A stretch of 64,000 nt of DNA from Chloropicon primus. Taxonomy: Eukaryota; Chlorophyta; Chloropicophyceae; Chloropicales; Chloropicaceae. Shown in pieces: positions 1 to 9,186 of this stretch (position 1 is its first letter; every line of letters begins with the position of its first letter). The stretch is from the NCBI GenBank assembly GCA_023205875.1, contig CP060769.1, forward strand, positions 372,001-436,000, given 5' to 3'. The position numbers and the translations under genes were made by a program. The notes beneath the pieces were generated by a model, which was not told the DNA's origin, did no database searches, and was given only the letters and a program-made list of their open reading frames with translations.

Positions 1-419
1 GCGATCAGCTTCAAGATGCCTTGGGACCTCAACTCCTTCTTGAGATACTCCAACGAAGCCTGGTACGCTTCCAGGCAAAGGCCTCGCCTCTGATGTGGTT
101 TCCGTATCACCACACCCCACTCCGCCTCCCCGGACTTGTACTCGATCGTCCGAAACCCAGAAGTCCCGACCAACTCCCCCGTCTCCCGGTCGACCAGGTC
201 GAGAAACATGCTCCGCCCCTCTTGATACTCCAGGCGGTGGAAGTTCCTTCGCTTCTTCATGGCTTCGGGCTTCATGGGGCACAAGAATGGCAACCAAGGG
301 AGCATCGTGGACTCGTCGTTATACAATTCCAAGACTTGCTCGTCCCTAACCTCCTCCGGTGGCAGCATTACCAGCCGCGGGGTGTTCAAGGCAAACCCCT
401 CTTTCGTTGCCCCAGCCAT
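1..419 (-). CDS. GNAT-family N-acetyltransferase (3' end outside window)
   Basis: The gene starts with an ATG at 417-419 and runs off the left edge, so about 139 residues are visible. The order of features is that of RimJ/RimL-type acetyltransferases: an N-terminal strand (NTPRLVMLPP), a helix with LYND, a central strand with GELVGTSGFR, then EAEWGVVI and the acetyl-CoA loop of the QRRGLCLEAYQA kind (R/Q-x-x-G-x-G/A region). Such enzymes move acetyl from acetyl-CoA to an amine of a protein or small molecule; the substrate cannot be told from sequence. No intron is seen in the visible part. The 5' flank is a 170-bp tandem duplication. The family call is firm; the role is open. Confidence 0.75.
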   Translation of the reverse strand, partial: MAGATKEGFALNTPRLVMLPPEEVRDEQVLELYNDESTMLPWLPFLCPMKPEAMKKRRNFHRLEYQEGRSMFLDLVDRETGELVGTSGFRTIEYKSGEAEWGVVIRKPHQRRGLCLEAYQASLEYLKKELRSQGILKLI

Positions 420-859
420 ACTGCAAACGCTTCCCGGGACCCCGACCAGCGATTGGCACCAATGCCAACAAACCTTCGTTCCTTTTCGTAATCTCCACCA
501 AACGGACCGATGCCGGGGTCCACAGAAAGATACGAGTCTCCTTCGTCCAGCTATACCTCCTTAGTCCCCTTCCCTTCCCCCCTCCCTCCGCGATTCTCCC
601 TCCAAACTCCCTCCTCCGCCTCTTCTCCTCCACTTTCTCGTCCAGTCAAACCTTCGTTCCTTTTCGTAATCTCCACCAAATGGACCGATGCCGGGGTCCA
701 CAGAAAGATACGAGTCTCCTTCGTCCAGCTATACCTCCCTCGTCCCCTTCCCTTCCCCCCTACATCCGCAATTCTCCCTCCAAACTCCCTCCTCCGCCTC
801 TTCTCCTCCACTTTCTCACTCCCAGGGACAAGCGGAGAAGCAGAGCGTTACTCGATGCG
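420..859. repeat. Tandem duplication of a 170-bp CT-rich block upstream of the GNAT gene
   Basis: Bases 470-639 and 648-817 are nearly identical copies (period 178) and differ at only a handful of positions. The block is CT-rich on the plus strand and lies entirely between two divergent start codons (419 on minus, 860 on plus), so it probably forms the shared promoter and 5' UTR region. No gene is seen in 420-859. Long open frames across it are a by-product of low complexity. Confidence 0.85.
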
Positions 860-1208
860 ATGAGTCGCCGGAGTTTGAGCAGTGACCTTGAGGTGGAGGG
901 GTTCCTGGAGCGGGAGTTCTTGGAGAAGAGGATCGGACCACCGGTAGCGACGAGCGGCAGGACGCATGCTCATCCCTCGTTGGACAACCAGATCCGTTCT
1001 CCTGTGAGTTTGCGAAGCTGCTCTTTCGGAAAGGAAGCCAAGGAGGCTGTCCGAGCACTCTGTGACAGAAAGAATAAGGACAACATGACGGGAAGGAAAG
1101 GAACTACGGCTAGAAACGTCACGGCATGCGAAGAGAAAACACCCACAGAGGTAAAGAATCCACTTCTTTTGTCCAGTTTCCTTGAGATGCTCGGCATGTA
1201 CTGACCAG

Positions 1209-1243
<35 letters not shown>

Positions 1244-2141
1244 TGTGTGTCATGCTGGTCTGATAGCTCAACGTGAGTCCGTTGGTGAACTTGGGAAGCA
1301 GGTCGTATAGAACGGATCCAAAGCAGGTGATAAGGGCGCTTGCATCGAGGTCGGAGTGCACGGATGACGAGACCACGAGCCCGACGGGCAGCACCAGCGC
1401 GAGTCCCCGGACCACGGCGAGGAAGCACTTTGTCTTCAAAGGCAAAGGAGGGAAGAAGAAGGGGGAGAGGGGGAAGAAGAGGAAGAGCAACAGGAACAGC
1501 ATCGAAGTTGCCCTTTCCACCACGCCGAACAAAAAGCGACCAGCCGGCGAAAGCGAAGGGGAGGAGAACGACTGGGACCGCGCCGAGGAGATGCGAGGGG
1601 CACCTCCGCGAGGGGAGTCCTCGCTCCTGGGCGCGATGTTTTCGCTGGCAGCGCTGGCAGGAATGGTGGCGCTTGCTCTCAACCAGGACGCTGGCTTTCT
1701 GAAGCATCTCTCCAGCGCCAACCAAGTCTCCCCAACGCACTCGGCCTCAAACGACCTTTGCGCAGTATCCGATATTGATTGGGTGAGCATGAGAGGGCAC
1801 TTGGAGCCCGTGGCGTCTGCCCTCCTGGGGCAAGCCTACAACTTGTTCCAGGAGCTTCTGCTGCCGCAAACCATCTCGATGCTCCTTCTCTACGCTCTTT
1901 GGTAAGTGAACCACGGCAACCACAACCAAATAATCGGTAACGGCCAGAGCTTTGATTGACAACTCTTTCTCTTTCCTCCAGGAATCTGTGTTGCTTCAAG
2001 GTCCAGCAGGCTTCTAGCAGTGGAGGCTTGTCCCTCCTCACCCTCCTTGTCGACGTGCTGGTGTTTGCCCTGGTGATGTACGTGCTTTATGTCGCGTACG
2101 TCTTGATGCAGTTTGTGGAGACGGAGACGGTCGTCTCGTGA
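860..2141 (+). CDS. Unknown membrane protein, three exons
   Basis: Exons 860-1150, 1267-1901 and 1982-2141 join in frame (291+635+160 nt, 361 residues). The first intron ends at a weak acceptor after a CT/GT microsatellite; the second has gtaagt and a good pyrimidine tract. The protein starts MSRRSLSSDL. Its middle is basic and low in complexity, with K/G-rich stretches near residues 145-165. A hydrophobic segment lies near residue 215-233 (SLLGAMFSLAALAGMVALAL) and a strongly hydrophobic pair near the C-terminus (LLTLLVDVLVFALVMYVLYV). I recognise no domain. It is probably a tail-region membrane protein with a long soluble N-terminal part. The joins are supported only by frame and splice-site quality. 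Confidence 0.55.
1209..1250. repeat. (CT)n(GT)n microsatellite in intron 1
   Basis: A compound dinucleotide tract of CT then GT inside the first intron of the membrane-protein gene. The same CT-then-GT arrangement occurs in the first PCH2 intron (4439-4506). Confidence 0.95.
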
Positions 2142-2249
2142 GGGAAGTCGTGTCTATCACTCCCGTCCACCAGGGAGAAGACGACCAAGGGGTTGGGGGA
2201 GCGTTAACCGAACCAAGTGACAAGGTTTTTTTTTAAATACACACATCAG

Positions 2250-3185
2250 TTACAAATACGCGCGACACTGCTCCTCGAGGATGTCCCACAACCTGTCCTG
2301 ACTCTCCGGTGGCCGGGCAGCTTCCGGCGGGCTGCGAGGGAAGGGGTAAGAAAACCGATGCGAGGTCAGCGCACGGCCAGGTATTGGCATTCCAATCAAT
2401 CTATCAATCAATCAATCGATCGGTACCACTCACCTGTAGATCTTGTTATCGACGTAATACTTGCCCGAAGTCAGAGACTTGGATATCCCCGTTGGGGCTT
2501 GCTCCGTCGCTAGCTTGAAGGTGTTGTCCGCGGTGGAGAGCGGGACCCCGCGCATGGCCCAGCCCTGTCGAAGCATCCTCGTGTCTACCGTTCCCGGATC
2601 AAGCGTGTTCGTCTTCAAAGTCGGGTAGCCCATCCCTGGCAACTTCCTGTGCAACGAGAACGTAAACATGATATCCAGGAGCTTGCTCAGACTGTACGCC
2701 TTGTGATTGCTGTACGAGCCTCGCTCCAACTGCAAATCATCCCAAGGAACGCGTCCGGACGCGCTCAGGGACGCCGTGGTGATGATGTGCCCATTCTCCT
2801 TCATCCTCGGCAGCAGCAACCGCGTCAGAAGATACGGAGCCAAGACGTTCGTGGCATACGTCAGCTCAAACCCATCGTGAGACACCTGCCTCTCTTCCTG
2901 GGCGAAAACTCCAGCGTTGTTAATGAGAACATCCAATCCATCGACGCTTTCCTTCACTTGATCCGCCAACCCTTTCACCTGACTGAGGTCACTGAGGTCT
3001 CCAGTCACGAGAGAGAGGTTTTCCCTCCTCGCTCCCTTCACCCCCGCGCACTCCTCCAGCGCCTTGCTGCCTGACGAGGTGCTCCTGGCATGAAGGACCA
3101 CGTGGTGGTGACCCGTCTGGGCCAACCTCATGGCCGTGTGCAAGCCGATACCTTGCGTCGCCCCCGTCACCAGCACCGTCTTCAT
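2250..3185 (-). CDS. Short-chain dehydrogenase/reductase
   Basis: Exon 1 is 2434-3185 and exon 2 is 2250-2331 (752+82 nt, 277 residues). The splice CAG|GTGAGT...CTCGCAG|C keeps the frame and adds 27 residues ending in QCRAYL. The classical SDR pattern is complete: TGATQGIG near residue 7 for NAD(P), NNAG near residue 90, the catalytic serine in TTASLSAS, and YSLSK (Y-x3-K). Order and length match the WW-oxidoreductase/retinol-dehydrogenase/protochlorophyllide-reductase-like branch. The substrate is unknown. There is no signal peptide. The gene is divergent from PCH2, with about 500 bp between the start codons. A second, unrelated-looking SDR lies at 61,240. Confidence 0.85.
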
Positions 3186-3693
3186 CTCGCTGCTTCTCTC
3201 CCTGCTCTCTCTGTTTCGTCGAGCTCAAATCCTCACCACCGAGTCGTTTCTTTCGCGCGACGGCTCTTTCGAAAGAGAAAGAGAAGACGCTTGCTTCTGT
3301 CCTGTCCCCCGCCCCTCTCTTTCTCCGCCGCGCGCTCCCGTCCTCTTCGTTTCCTCTCTCTCTCGTGCCTCGATCGCCCTCGTGCTCGCCCGTTATGATA
3401 TGCAATTTTTTCCCACCAAAAATCGACAGAGAGCGAACGCAGCCCAGAGAAGGAAGGAAGGAAGGTGAGTCACTTCGCGAAGGCGTGGGAGACGAATACG
3501 GCGTCGAGTGAGTCGGAGGTTTGGACCGATCGAAGCATCTCTTCTCCAGCTTTCCAATGACCGGTCATTTGAAAGAAATGAACGCGTTCTTGAGGATGAA
3601 AAAGGACTGAAGAGGTTTCTTGCTCCTTGCTCTTGTCCGTGCCATGCCATGCCATGTGTTGCGTTGGGAAAGGGGAAGTTCACTTTCTCGGTG
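3186..3693. other. Divergent promoter region between SDR and PCH2
   Basis: No gene is seen. The region holds a copy of the recurrent motif (GGCTCTTTCGAAAGAG at 3261-3276, followed by AGAAGACGCTT) and an E2F-like stretch (TTTCCCACCAAAA near 3409). It lies between the start codons at 3185 (minus) and 3694 (plus). In-frame codons do extend upstream of 3694 to 3508, but the PCH2 homology begins at 3694. Confidence 0.5.
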
Positions 3694-4431
3694 ATGGAGA
3701 AGGTTCCGCTTCACGTGGAGGTTCGCTTGAAGCCAGAATCTCTCGGCTGCACCAAGTCGAGCCTCCATGAGCACGTGTCTTTGCTCTTGAAGAGTTTGCA
3801 GGAGATCAAGACTGGCGTAGTGAATTTTGGTTTGGCGAAAGATGATTACCTTGACGCTCACGTGGAGAGGATCTTCGTGTGTGAAAGGGAGAGGAGCGAC
3901 GGCGAGGAGGACGGCGACGAAGGATCGCGGCTTCCTCTTCTATTCTGGCAAGTGGACCTGGTGGTTCACGAGTACCAGTTGAGTCTGGATGAGCCTTGTG
4001 AGGAGGTGGATGGAGACGAGGACATCGCGAGCTTCACGGAGTATTATCTTCCATCGGTGCATTTCGAGGGGCTCTGGGAGTCTCTGATGTTCGAGGAGGG
4101 GGGAGGGGTCGGGGGTCTTGGGGTGAAGAGGCAGCTGATGAATTACAGCAGGAGCGCGCTGCTCTTCAGTGCTCTTGGTGTGGATCACAACGTGATCGCT
4201 TGGAACAGGCTGATCCTGCTTCACGGGCCGCCTGGGACCGGAAAGACGAGCTTGTGCAAGGCTCTGGCCCACAAGCTCTCCGTGAGGCACTTTTCTGCAA
4301 CTTTCGAGAAGACGTCTCCGGAGGAGCAGGGCGACTATCCCTCCGGCTTCCGGGGCGAAGTCAACTTCTCCAAGCTGATAGAGATCAACGCGCACTCCCT
4401 CTTCAGCAAGTGGTTCAGCGAGAGGTGGGTC

Positions 4432-4500
<69 letters not shown>

Positions 4501-5335
4501 TGTGTGCTTGTTCTTGCATTTAAGGGCGAAGACTGACCTGGCCATCGTTCCTCACCTTCTACCATCATCTCGTGCAGCGGGAAGCTGGTTTCCAAGCTGT
4601 TCCAGCAGATCAGGGACCTGGCGGAGCTCGCGCTGGATCTGGACTCGGGGGGACAAAAGAGCCTCGTCTTCGTCCTGATCGACGAGGTCGAGTCTCTGGC
4701 AGTGGCGAGGAAGCAGAGCATCGAGGGCGGAGAGCCGTCGGACGGGATTCGGGCTGTCAACGCCCTGCTCACTCAGCTCGACCAGCTCAGGCAGTACCCC
4801 AACGTCTACGTCATGGTGCGTTTTGCTCTTGTTTTTGCGCTCTTGCTCGATCTCGTAGCACGGATTCGAACTGACACCCAGGCCCTCTCTTTCGCTGCGT
4901 CGCCTCCAGTGCACTTCGAACGTCAGCGACGCCATCGACGAGGCCTTCCTGGACCGGGCCGATCTCAAGATTCACTTGGGGAACCCTAGCGTCAGCGCCC
5001 GGTACAGCATCCTGGGCCAGGGCCTGAACGAGATGCGCAGGGTGGGCCTGATCTCGGACGCGGGCGTCCGGGCCCTGGAGGAGGTTCCAAAGGAGGTTCG
5101 GGAGGAGTGGGGCAAGGGCTGCGATTCTGATGGAGGCTACACCGACGAGGAGCTGCTCTGGAAGGTCTGCGCGAGCCTCGAGGACGAGAGCGGGAGGCAG
5201 CTCAGGAAGCTCCCCTTCCTTTGCTTCTCCAAGTGCGTCCGGGGGACCTCCTGCAGGCTGCGGGACTTCCTCCGCTCCCTGCTGGGCATGGCAGCGACGA
5301 CGGCGAGTCCCCGCGGAGAGAGAATGCAGGAGTGA
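3694..5335 (+). CDS. PCH2: PCH2/TRIP13 AAA+ ATPase
   Basis: Exons 3694-4424, 4578-4815 and 4910-5335 (731+238+426 nt) give 464 residues, close to the roughly 430 usual for TRIP13. Walker A is GPPGTGKT at residues 178-185, followed by SLCKALA. The motif [13 protein letters not shown] is nearly the same as in animal TRIP13; Walker B is FVLIDEVES near residue 279, then [19 protein letters not shown] and [19 protein letters not shown] (sensor region). TRIP13 remodels HORMA-domain proteins such as Mad2 and the meiotic HORMADs, acting in meiotic prophase and the spindle checkpoint. A roughly 20-residue insert lies before the INAHS motif. Start 3694 ([10 protein letters not shown]) was chosen because the homologous N-terminal strand begins there; the frame is open further upstream without known homology. 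Confidence 0.92.
4439..4506. repeat. (CT)n(GT)n microsatellite in PCH2 intron 1
   Basis: About 22 CT units followed by about 11 GT units, placed just after the 5' splice site of intron 4425-4577. The tract doubles as the intron's pyrimidine-rich stretch. Confidence 0.95.
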
Positions 5336-5821
5336 GGGCGAGAGGCTTGCGGCGAGGGCGTGCAAAGACGACGAAGGACGACTCTTTTTCTTTTTTGTTT
5401 CTTTCTTCTAACGACTAATAAAGACGGTAGTCTCTTGGCGGGGGCCAGAGACCCTTCTTCAGTAGTGTGTGTACAGTAGCAGTGTAACCATCACCCGAGA
5501 ACCAGCGGAACTTCTTGAAAGGCTTTGGCCTAGGCAAGATCTCCTTCAAATGAATTCTGGTCTCGAGTCGTCCAGTCCCTCCACCTCTTCCCCTCCTCGT
5601 GTGAGGCTGGCCATGTCCATGACCAATTCCTACTCCTACTCCTACTCCTGCTAATGATGATGATGGTCCCACAATGGACCGTTACACCCCAGCACCGCCA
5701 TCCTCGACCCCCTTGGCCCTTCCCAACTGGAATTCAAGTTCGTTCGTTTCGTTTCCCTCCTCACTCATTTGATCCTCATCAGTGTGGTAGGGCAGCCACA
5801 CACCATCCTCATCCAACATCA
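5336..5821. other. Noncoding: PCH2 3' flank
   Basis: An AATAAA-like signal lies at 5417-5422, about 80 nt after the PCH2 stop. The rest is GC-rich sequence with short open frames on both strands, none with recognisable homology. No gene is called. Confidence 0.5.
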
Positions 5822-6783
5822 CCCATTATCCATCGACCTTGGCCTCCTCCTCCTCCTCCTCCTCCTCCTCCTCCTTTCCTCATCCATCATCATCCATCGA
5901 CCTTGGCCCCCTCTTCCTCCTCCTCTTCATCACCACCATCACCCATTATCCATCGACCTTGGCCTCCTCCTCCTCCTCCTCCTCCTCTTCATCACCACCA
6001 TCACCCATCGACCTTGGCCTCCTCCTCCTCATCATCATCATCATCACCACCATCACCCATCGACCTTGGCCTCCTCTTCCTCCGTCTTGGTTTCTCCTCC
6101 TCTTCATCACCACCATCACCCATCGACCTTGGCCTCCTCCTCCTCCTCGTTTCCTCATCCATCGACCTTGGCCTCCTCCTCCTCCTCCTCCTCTTCATCA
6201 CCACCATCACCCATCGACCTTGGCCTCCTCCTCCTCCTCCTCCTCTTCATCACCACCATCACCCATCGACCTTGGCCTCCTCCTCCTCCTCCTCCTCTTC
6301 ATCACCACCATCACCCATCGACCTTGGCCTCCTCCTCCTCCTCCTCGTTTCCTCATCCATCGACCTTGGCCTCCTCCTCCTCCTCCTCATCACCACCATC
6401 ACCCATCGACCTTGGCCTCCTCCTCCTCCTCCTCCTCTTCATCACCACCATCACCCATCGACCTTGGCCTCCTCCTCCTCCTCCTCGTTTCCTCATCCAT
6501 CGACCTTGGCCTCCTCCTCCTCCTCCTCTTCATCACCACCATCACCCATCGACCTTGGCCTCCTCCTCCTCCTCCTCCTCTTCATCACCACCATCACCCA
6601 TCGACCTTGGCCTCCTCCTCCTCCTCCTCGTTTCCTCATCCATCGACCTTGGCCTCCTCCTCCTCCTCCTCCTCTTCATCACCACCATCACCCATCGACC
6701 TTGGCCTCCTCCTCCTCCTCCTCTTCATCACCACCATCACCCATCGACCTTGGCCTCCTCTTCCTCCTCCTCATCATCCGGCT
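5822..6783. repeat. 1-kb minisatellite, about 19 units of 38-66 bp
   Basis: Each unit carries CATCGACCTTGGCCTCC, then a variable (CCT)n run, then either CTTCATCACCACCATCACC or GTTTCCTCATC. Two unit types of about 52 and 38 bp alternate irregularly. All three plus-strand frames stay open, but the frame changes at every unit because unit length is not a multiple of three, and the minus strand meets TGA repeatedly. It is therefore almost surely noncoding. It ends about 180 bp from the putative 3' end of the Fanzor element. Confidence 0.9.
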
Positions 6784-6963
6784 CTTCCTTCTCTTCTTGC
6801 TGCTCTCCTCGACATCAGATCAAAAACAGCACACAGAAAAGTCACGAAAGGACGGTAGGGAAATCACAGTCAATACTGGAAGCACAAAGGCAAGTTCTCC
6901 TTTCCACTGAAAGAGAGAAACACGGGAGAACCGGCCCCTACTTACCTGTTAGTTTTCTGCAAA

Positions 6964-7020
6964 GGTCGTTTCACCGAGTTTGTAAGTTTCTCGGCAGGGT
7001 AATTCGGCCCTACCACGACC
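6964..7020 (-). ncRNA. Candidate omegaRNA scaffold of the Fanzor
   Basis: It lies 79 nt downstream of the nuclease stop codon on the same strand. On the minus strand an outer stem GGTCGT / ACGACC (7020-7015 with 6969-6964) encloses a hairpin GGTAGGG...CCCTGCC (seven pairs including one G-T, loop of eight) and a second hairpin built on CGAG...CTCG with loop AAACTTACAAA. This three-way arrangement directly 3' of a TnpB/Fanzor gene is where omegaRNA is known to sit in this family. The guide would be the sequence just beyond, below 6964. Pairing was found by eye; no energy was calculated. Confidence 0.5.
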
Positions 7021-7098
7021 ATTCCACCGTACATGAACGAATACTTCCGCCCACGCACGGCAGCCCGTACTAACAAACGTATGTGCAACCCTGAGGAG

Positions 7099-9186
7099 TT
7101 ACACACTTTTTGGTTGACGCAAGTGCTTCAGGAGGACGTTGCGTGCCCCGTTCACATCCCGACCGCACTTGAAGCCACACTTCTGGCACTTGTACACCTC
7201 TGCTCCACCCAGGTTGTCCTTGATGTGTCCGCACCTGCCACAGGTCTTGGAGGTGTACTCCTCCGTCACGATCGCCAGCTCACTGCCGTGCAAGAGCACC
7301 TTGGAAGCCAAGAACGTTCTGAACGCATAGTGCCTCAACGTCAAGAGCGTGCGAGCCGTCTTCTTCCTGATCACTCGGCGTCTCCCGTTGTTGTTCTTCT
7401 TCGCCATGTCTTGGGACTTGAACTCCGGGAGGAGGATTGTGTCGAACCTCCTGCATAGATCGTTGGCTACCTTTTTGTGAAGCTCGTTCGTCAGACCTCG
7501 AAGTTTCTCCATGCAGGCGTATTGCTGTCTCTTCAAGTCGCGGCGGTCGAGGTAAGGGAGCTTCACCTTTGGGTCTTTGCGCTCGGAAATGATCTCATCA
7601 ATCCTCCAGCAGAGGTTGAACAGCCTCGCGAAGCCTCGCTCGCCCGTGGCATACTCCCCGACGCCTTCTTGCGGCGAGTACGACGTCTGAAAGGTCCTGA
7701 CTCCCGGATCCAGGGCGACAACCTTCCGCTTGTTCTCAGGCTTCAGGGGTGGCAGGCGATCCCATGGCGTCGCGATGGGAATGTGCATGTGGAACTGCCC
7801 AAGGCGATTTCTTGTGATCTTCACGGCACCCTCGATCTTGCCCCCGGGGATCTCCTCCGTCAAGTACAGGGGCCCGCCGGCCATCTTCTCCTTGAACACC
7901 TCCAGCTTGGTCCACTTGCGTCGTTTTTTGTGCTTCGTGTCATCCTTGTGCCTCGTTCTCGGTCTTTCGATCGTCTCCACGTTCTTTAAGTCTCTTGCAT
8001 TAATTTCAATGGTCCAAGAGCTCGGTTGCTGACGTTGACGATACTTGAGAACGAAGCGGTGCCCCTTCTCCTCGCCGCGCTCCTTCATCGCTTCCTGCTT
8101 CGCGGTGTTCGAATCCCATGCCTTGATGAGACTTCGCACGGCAGCTTGTCTGATGGCACAGGGGGTTTCCTTCAGCCAAGGATGCTTCTGATTTACAAAG
8201 GCCCCGCTAACGTAGTCCCGGTCCTTGGCCACTTCGGCGCGAAATCGTCTGCCTCCAATTTGGCTCTCGAGTCTCTTCTCTCTGGCCGCGAAAAGCTCTG
8301 CCTCCTGTTTTGTCCATGGCCGTGGAGAGCATTGGATTTCTTTCAGCTCTTTCTCCAGGCCCTCAAAGACCTCAGGGCCTCGAGGTTTGGCCGTCACAAA
8401 TCTGTCCAGCAGGACGGTCCAAACCAGCGGAAAACCCTCCTTCTTGACCGCCTCCAAACACTTGTTGTATGTGAAACGCGCAGCTCCCATCCAGTTGCAA
8501 AGTGTTCTCGCCTGCTCAGGGTTCAAGCGCATCCTAAGCTTCCTCGTCCGCATCACCGTTCGCTCCGACAATAGCTTGGAGGTCTTCAGTTTCTGCTCCC
8601 TCTTCCTTTTGGCGGGCGACTGCAATGTCTCGACGGATACCACAGAATCTTCTGGAAGGTTCAAGCACGACCTCCATCCCGTCTTCGGACACTTTACCTC
8701 TACAAGTTCTCTCTTGATCGATGAGAACCAGGTCTTCTTCACGCTGTCGTCCGCCAAGCCACCCGGCTGCTTCCCTGCTTTCTTCCCCCTCTTGTTCTTC
8801 TTCTTCTTACCCTTCTTCTTGTTCTTCTTCTTGCCCTTCTTGCGAGGCTTCTTGCGAGGCTTGCCTGACGAGCTCGAACTCTCACCCGCAGAGGCGTCCG
8901 CCTCCGGCGGACGCCCCTTCCGCTTCCCCCCCCGCTTCTTGCGAGGCGTGCTCGAACCCTCACCCGCAGAGGCGGGGTCGTCCGCGATAGGAAGCAGGCA
9001 CAACGCGTAGAGCCAGGCTAAACCCTGATTCCAGAACCGACGTAACGGCTCCGTCGTCGGAGACTCCTGCCCCGACTTCGAAGCGCCCTGAGCATGACTC
9101 TCGCCAGAGTGCGACCTCCTTGTGGAACTCGTCGAGCCACTCCCCTGCTTCTCCTTTTTCTTACGGCGCTTCCCTGATCGCGCCAT
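7099..9186 (-). CDS. Fanzor RNA-guided endonuclease (eukaryotic TnpB homologue), intact
   Basis: 695 residues in one open frame, ATG at 9184-9186. Residues 1-210 are basic and disordered, with K-rich runs (RKKPRKKGKKKNKKKGKKKK near 111-130) that look like nuclear localisation signals. The TnpB-type core then begins: RTRKLRMRLNPEQARTLCNW and GAARFTYNKCLEA near 213-246. The RuvC-like nuclease is complete: D493 in ALDPGVRTF, E588 in LLPEFKSQDM, D677 in CGRDVNGARN. The target-nucleic-acid-binding zinc finger is C649-x2-C652...C667-x2-C670, preceded by YTSKTCG. Proteins of this family cut DNA under guidance of an omegaRNA encoded at the 3' end of their own gene. Codon use looks like that of its neighbours. 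The retained glutamate in LLPEF is the canonical TnpB position; whether this is group 1 or 2 needs a tree. Confidence 0.93.
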   Translation of the reverse strand: MARSGKRRKKKEKQGSGSTSSTRRSHSGESHAQGASKSGQESPTTEPLRRFWNQGLAWLYALCLLPIADDPASAGEGSSTPRKKRGGKRKGRPPEADASAGESSSSSGKPRKKPRKKGKKKNKKKGKKKKNKRGKKAGKQPGGLADDSVKKTWFSSIKRELVEVKCPKTGWRSCLNLPEDSVVSVETLQSPAKRKREQKLKTSKLLSERTVMRTRKLRMRLNPEQARTLCNWMGAARFTYNKCLEAVKKEGFPLVWTVLLDRFVTAKPRGPEVFEGLEKELKEIQCSPRPWTKQEAELFAAREKRLESQIGGRRFRAEVAKDRDYVSGAFVNQKHPWLKETPCAIRQAAVRSLIKAWDSNTAKQEAMKERGEEKGHRFVLKYRQRQQPSSWTIEINARDLKNVETIERPRTRHKDDTKHKKRRKWTKLEVFKEKMAGGPLYLTEEIPGGKIEGAVKITRNRLGQFHMHIPIATPWDRLPPLKPENKRKVVALDPGVRTFQTSYSPQEGVGEYATGERGFARLFNLCWRIDEIISERKDPKVKLPYLDRRDLKRQQYACMEKLRGLTNELHKKVANDLCRRFDTILLPEFKSQDMAKKNNNGRRRVIRKKTARTLLTLRHYAFRTFLASKVLLHGSELAIVTEEYTSKTCGRCGHIKDNLGGAEVYKCQKCGFKCGRDVNGARNVLLKHLRQPKSV

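Noticed and set aside
4860-4885. GGATTCGAAC, a tRNA T-loop-like word in a PCH2 intron (another is in the Fanzor gene near 8106)
   Set aside because: The flanks do not form T-stem, anticodon stem or acceptor stem.
5415-5672. 85-codon minus-strand frame next to PCH2
   Set aside because: No ATG-supported homology, and it overlaps the PCH2 poly(A) region; kept as noncoding.
5654-7073. Long plus-strand open frames rich in Pro, His, Ser and Leu
   Set aside because: They run through the minisatellite. The frame changes every unit and no frame has homology, so they reflect a stop-free repeat.
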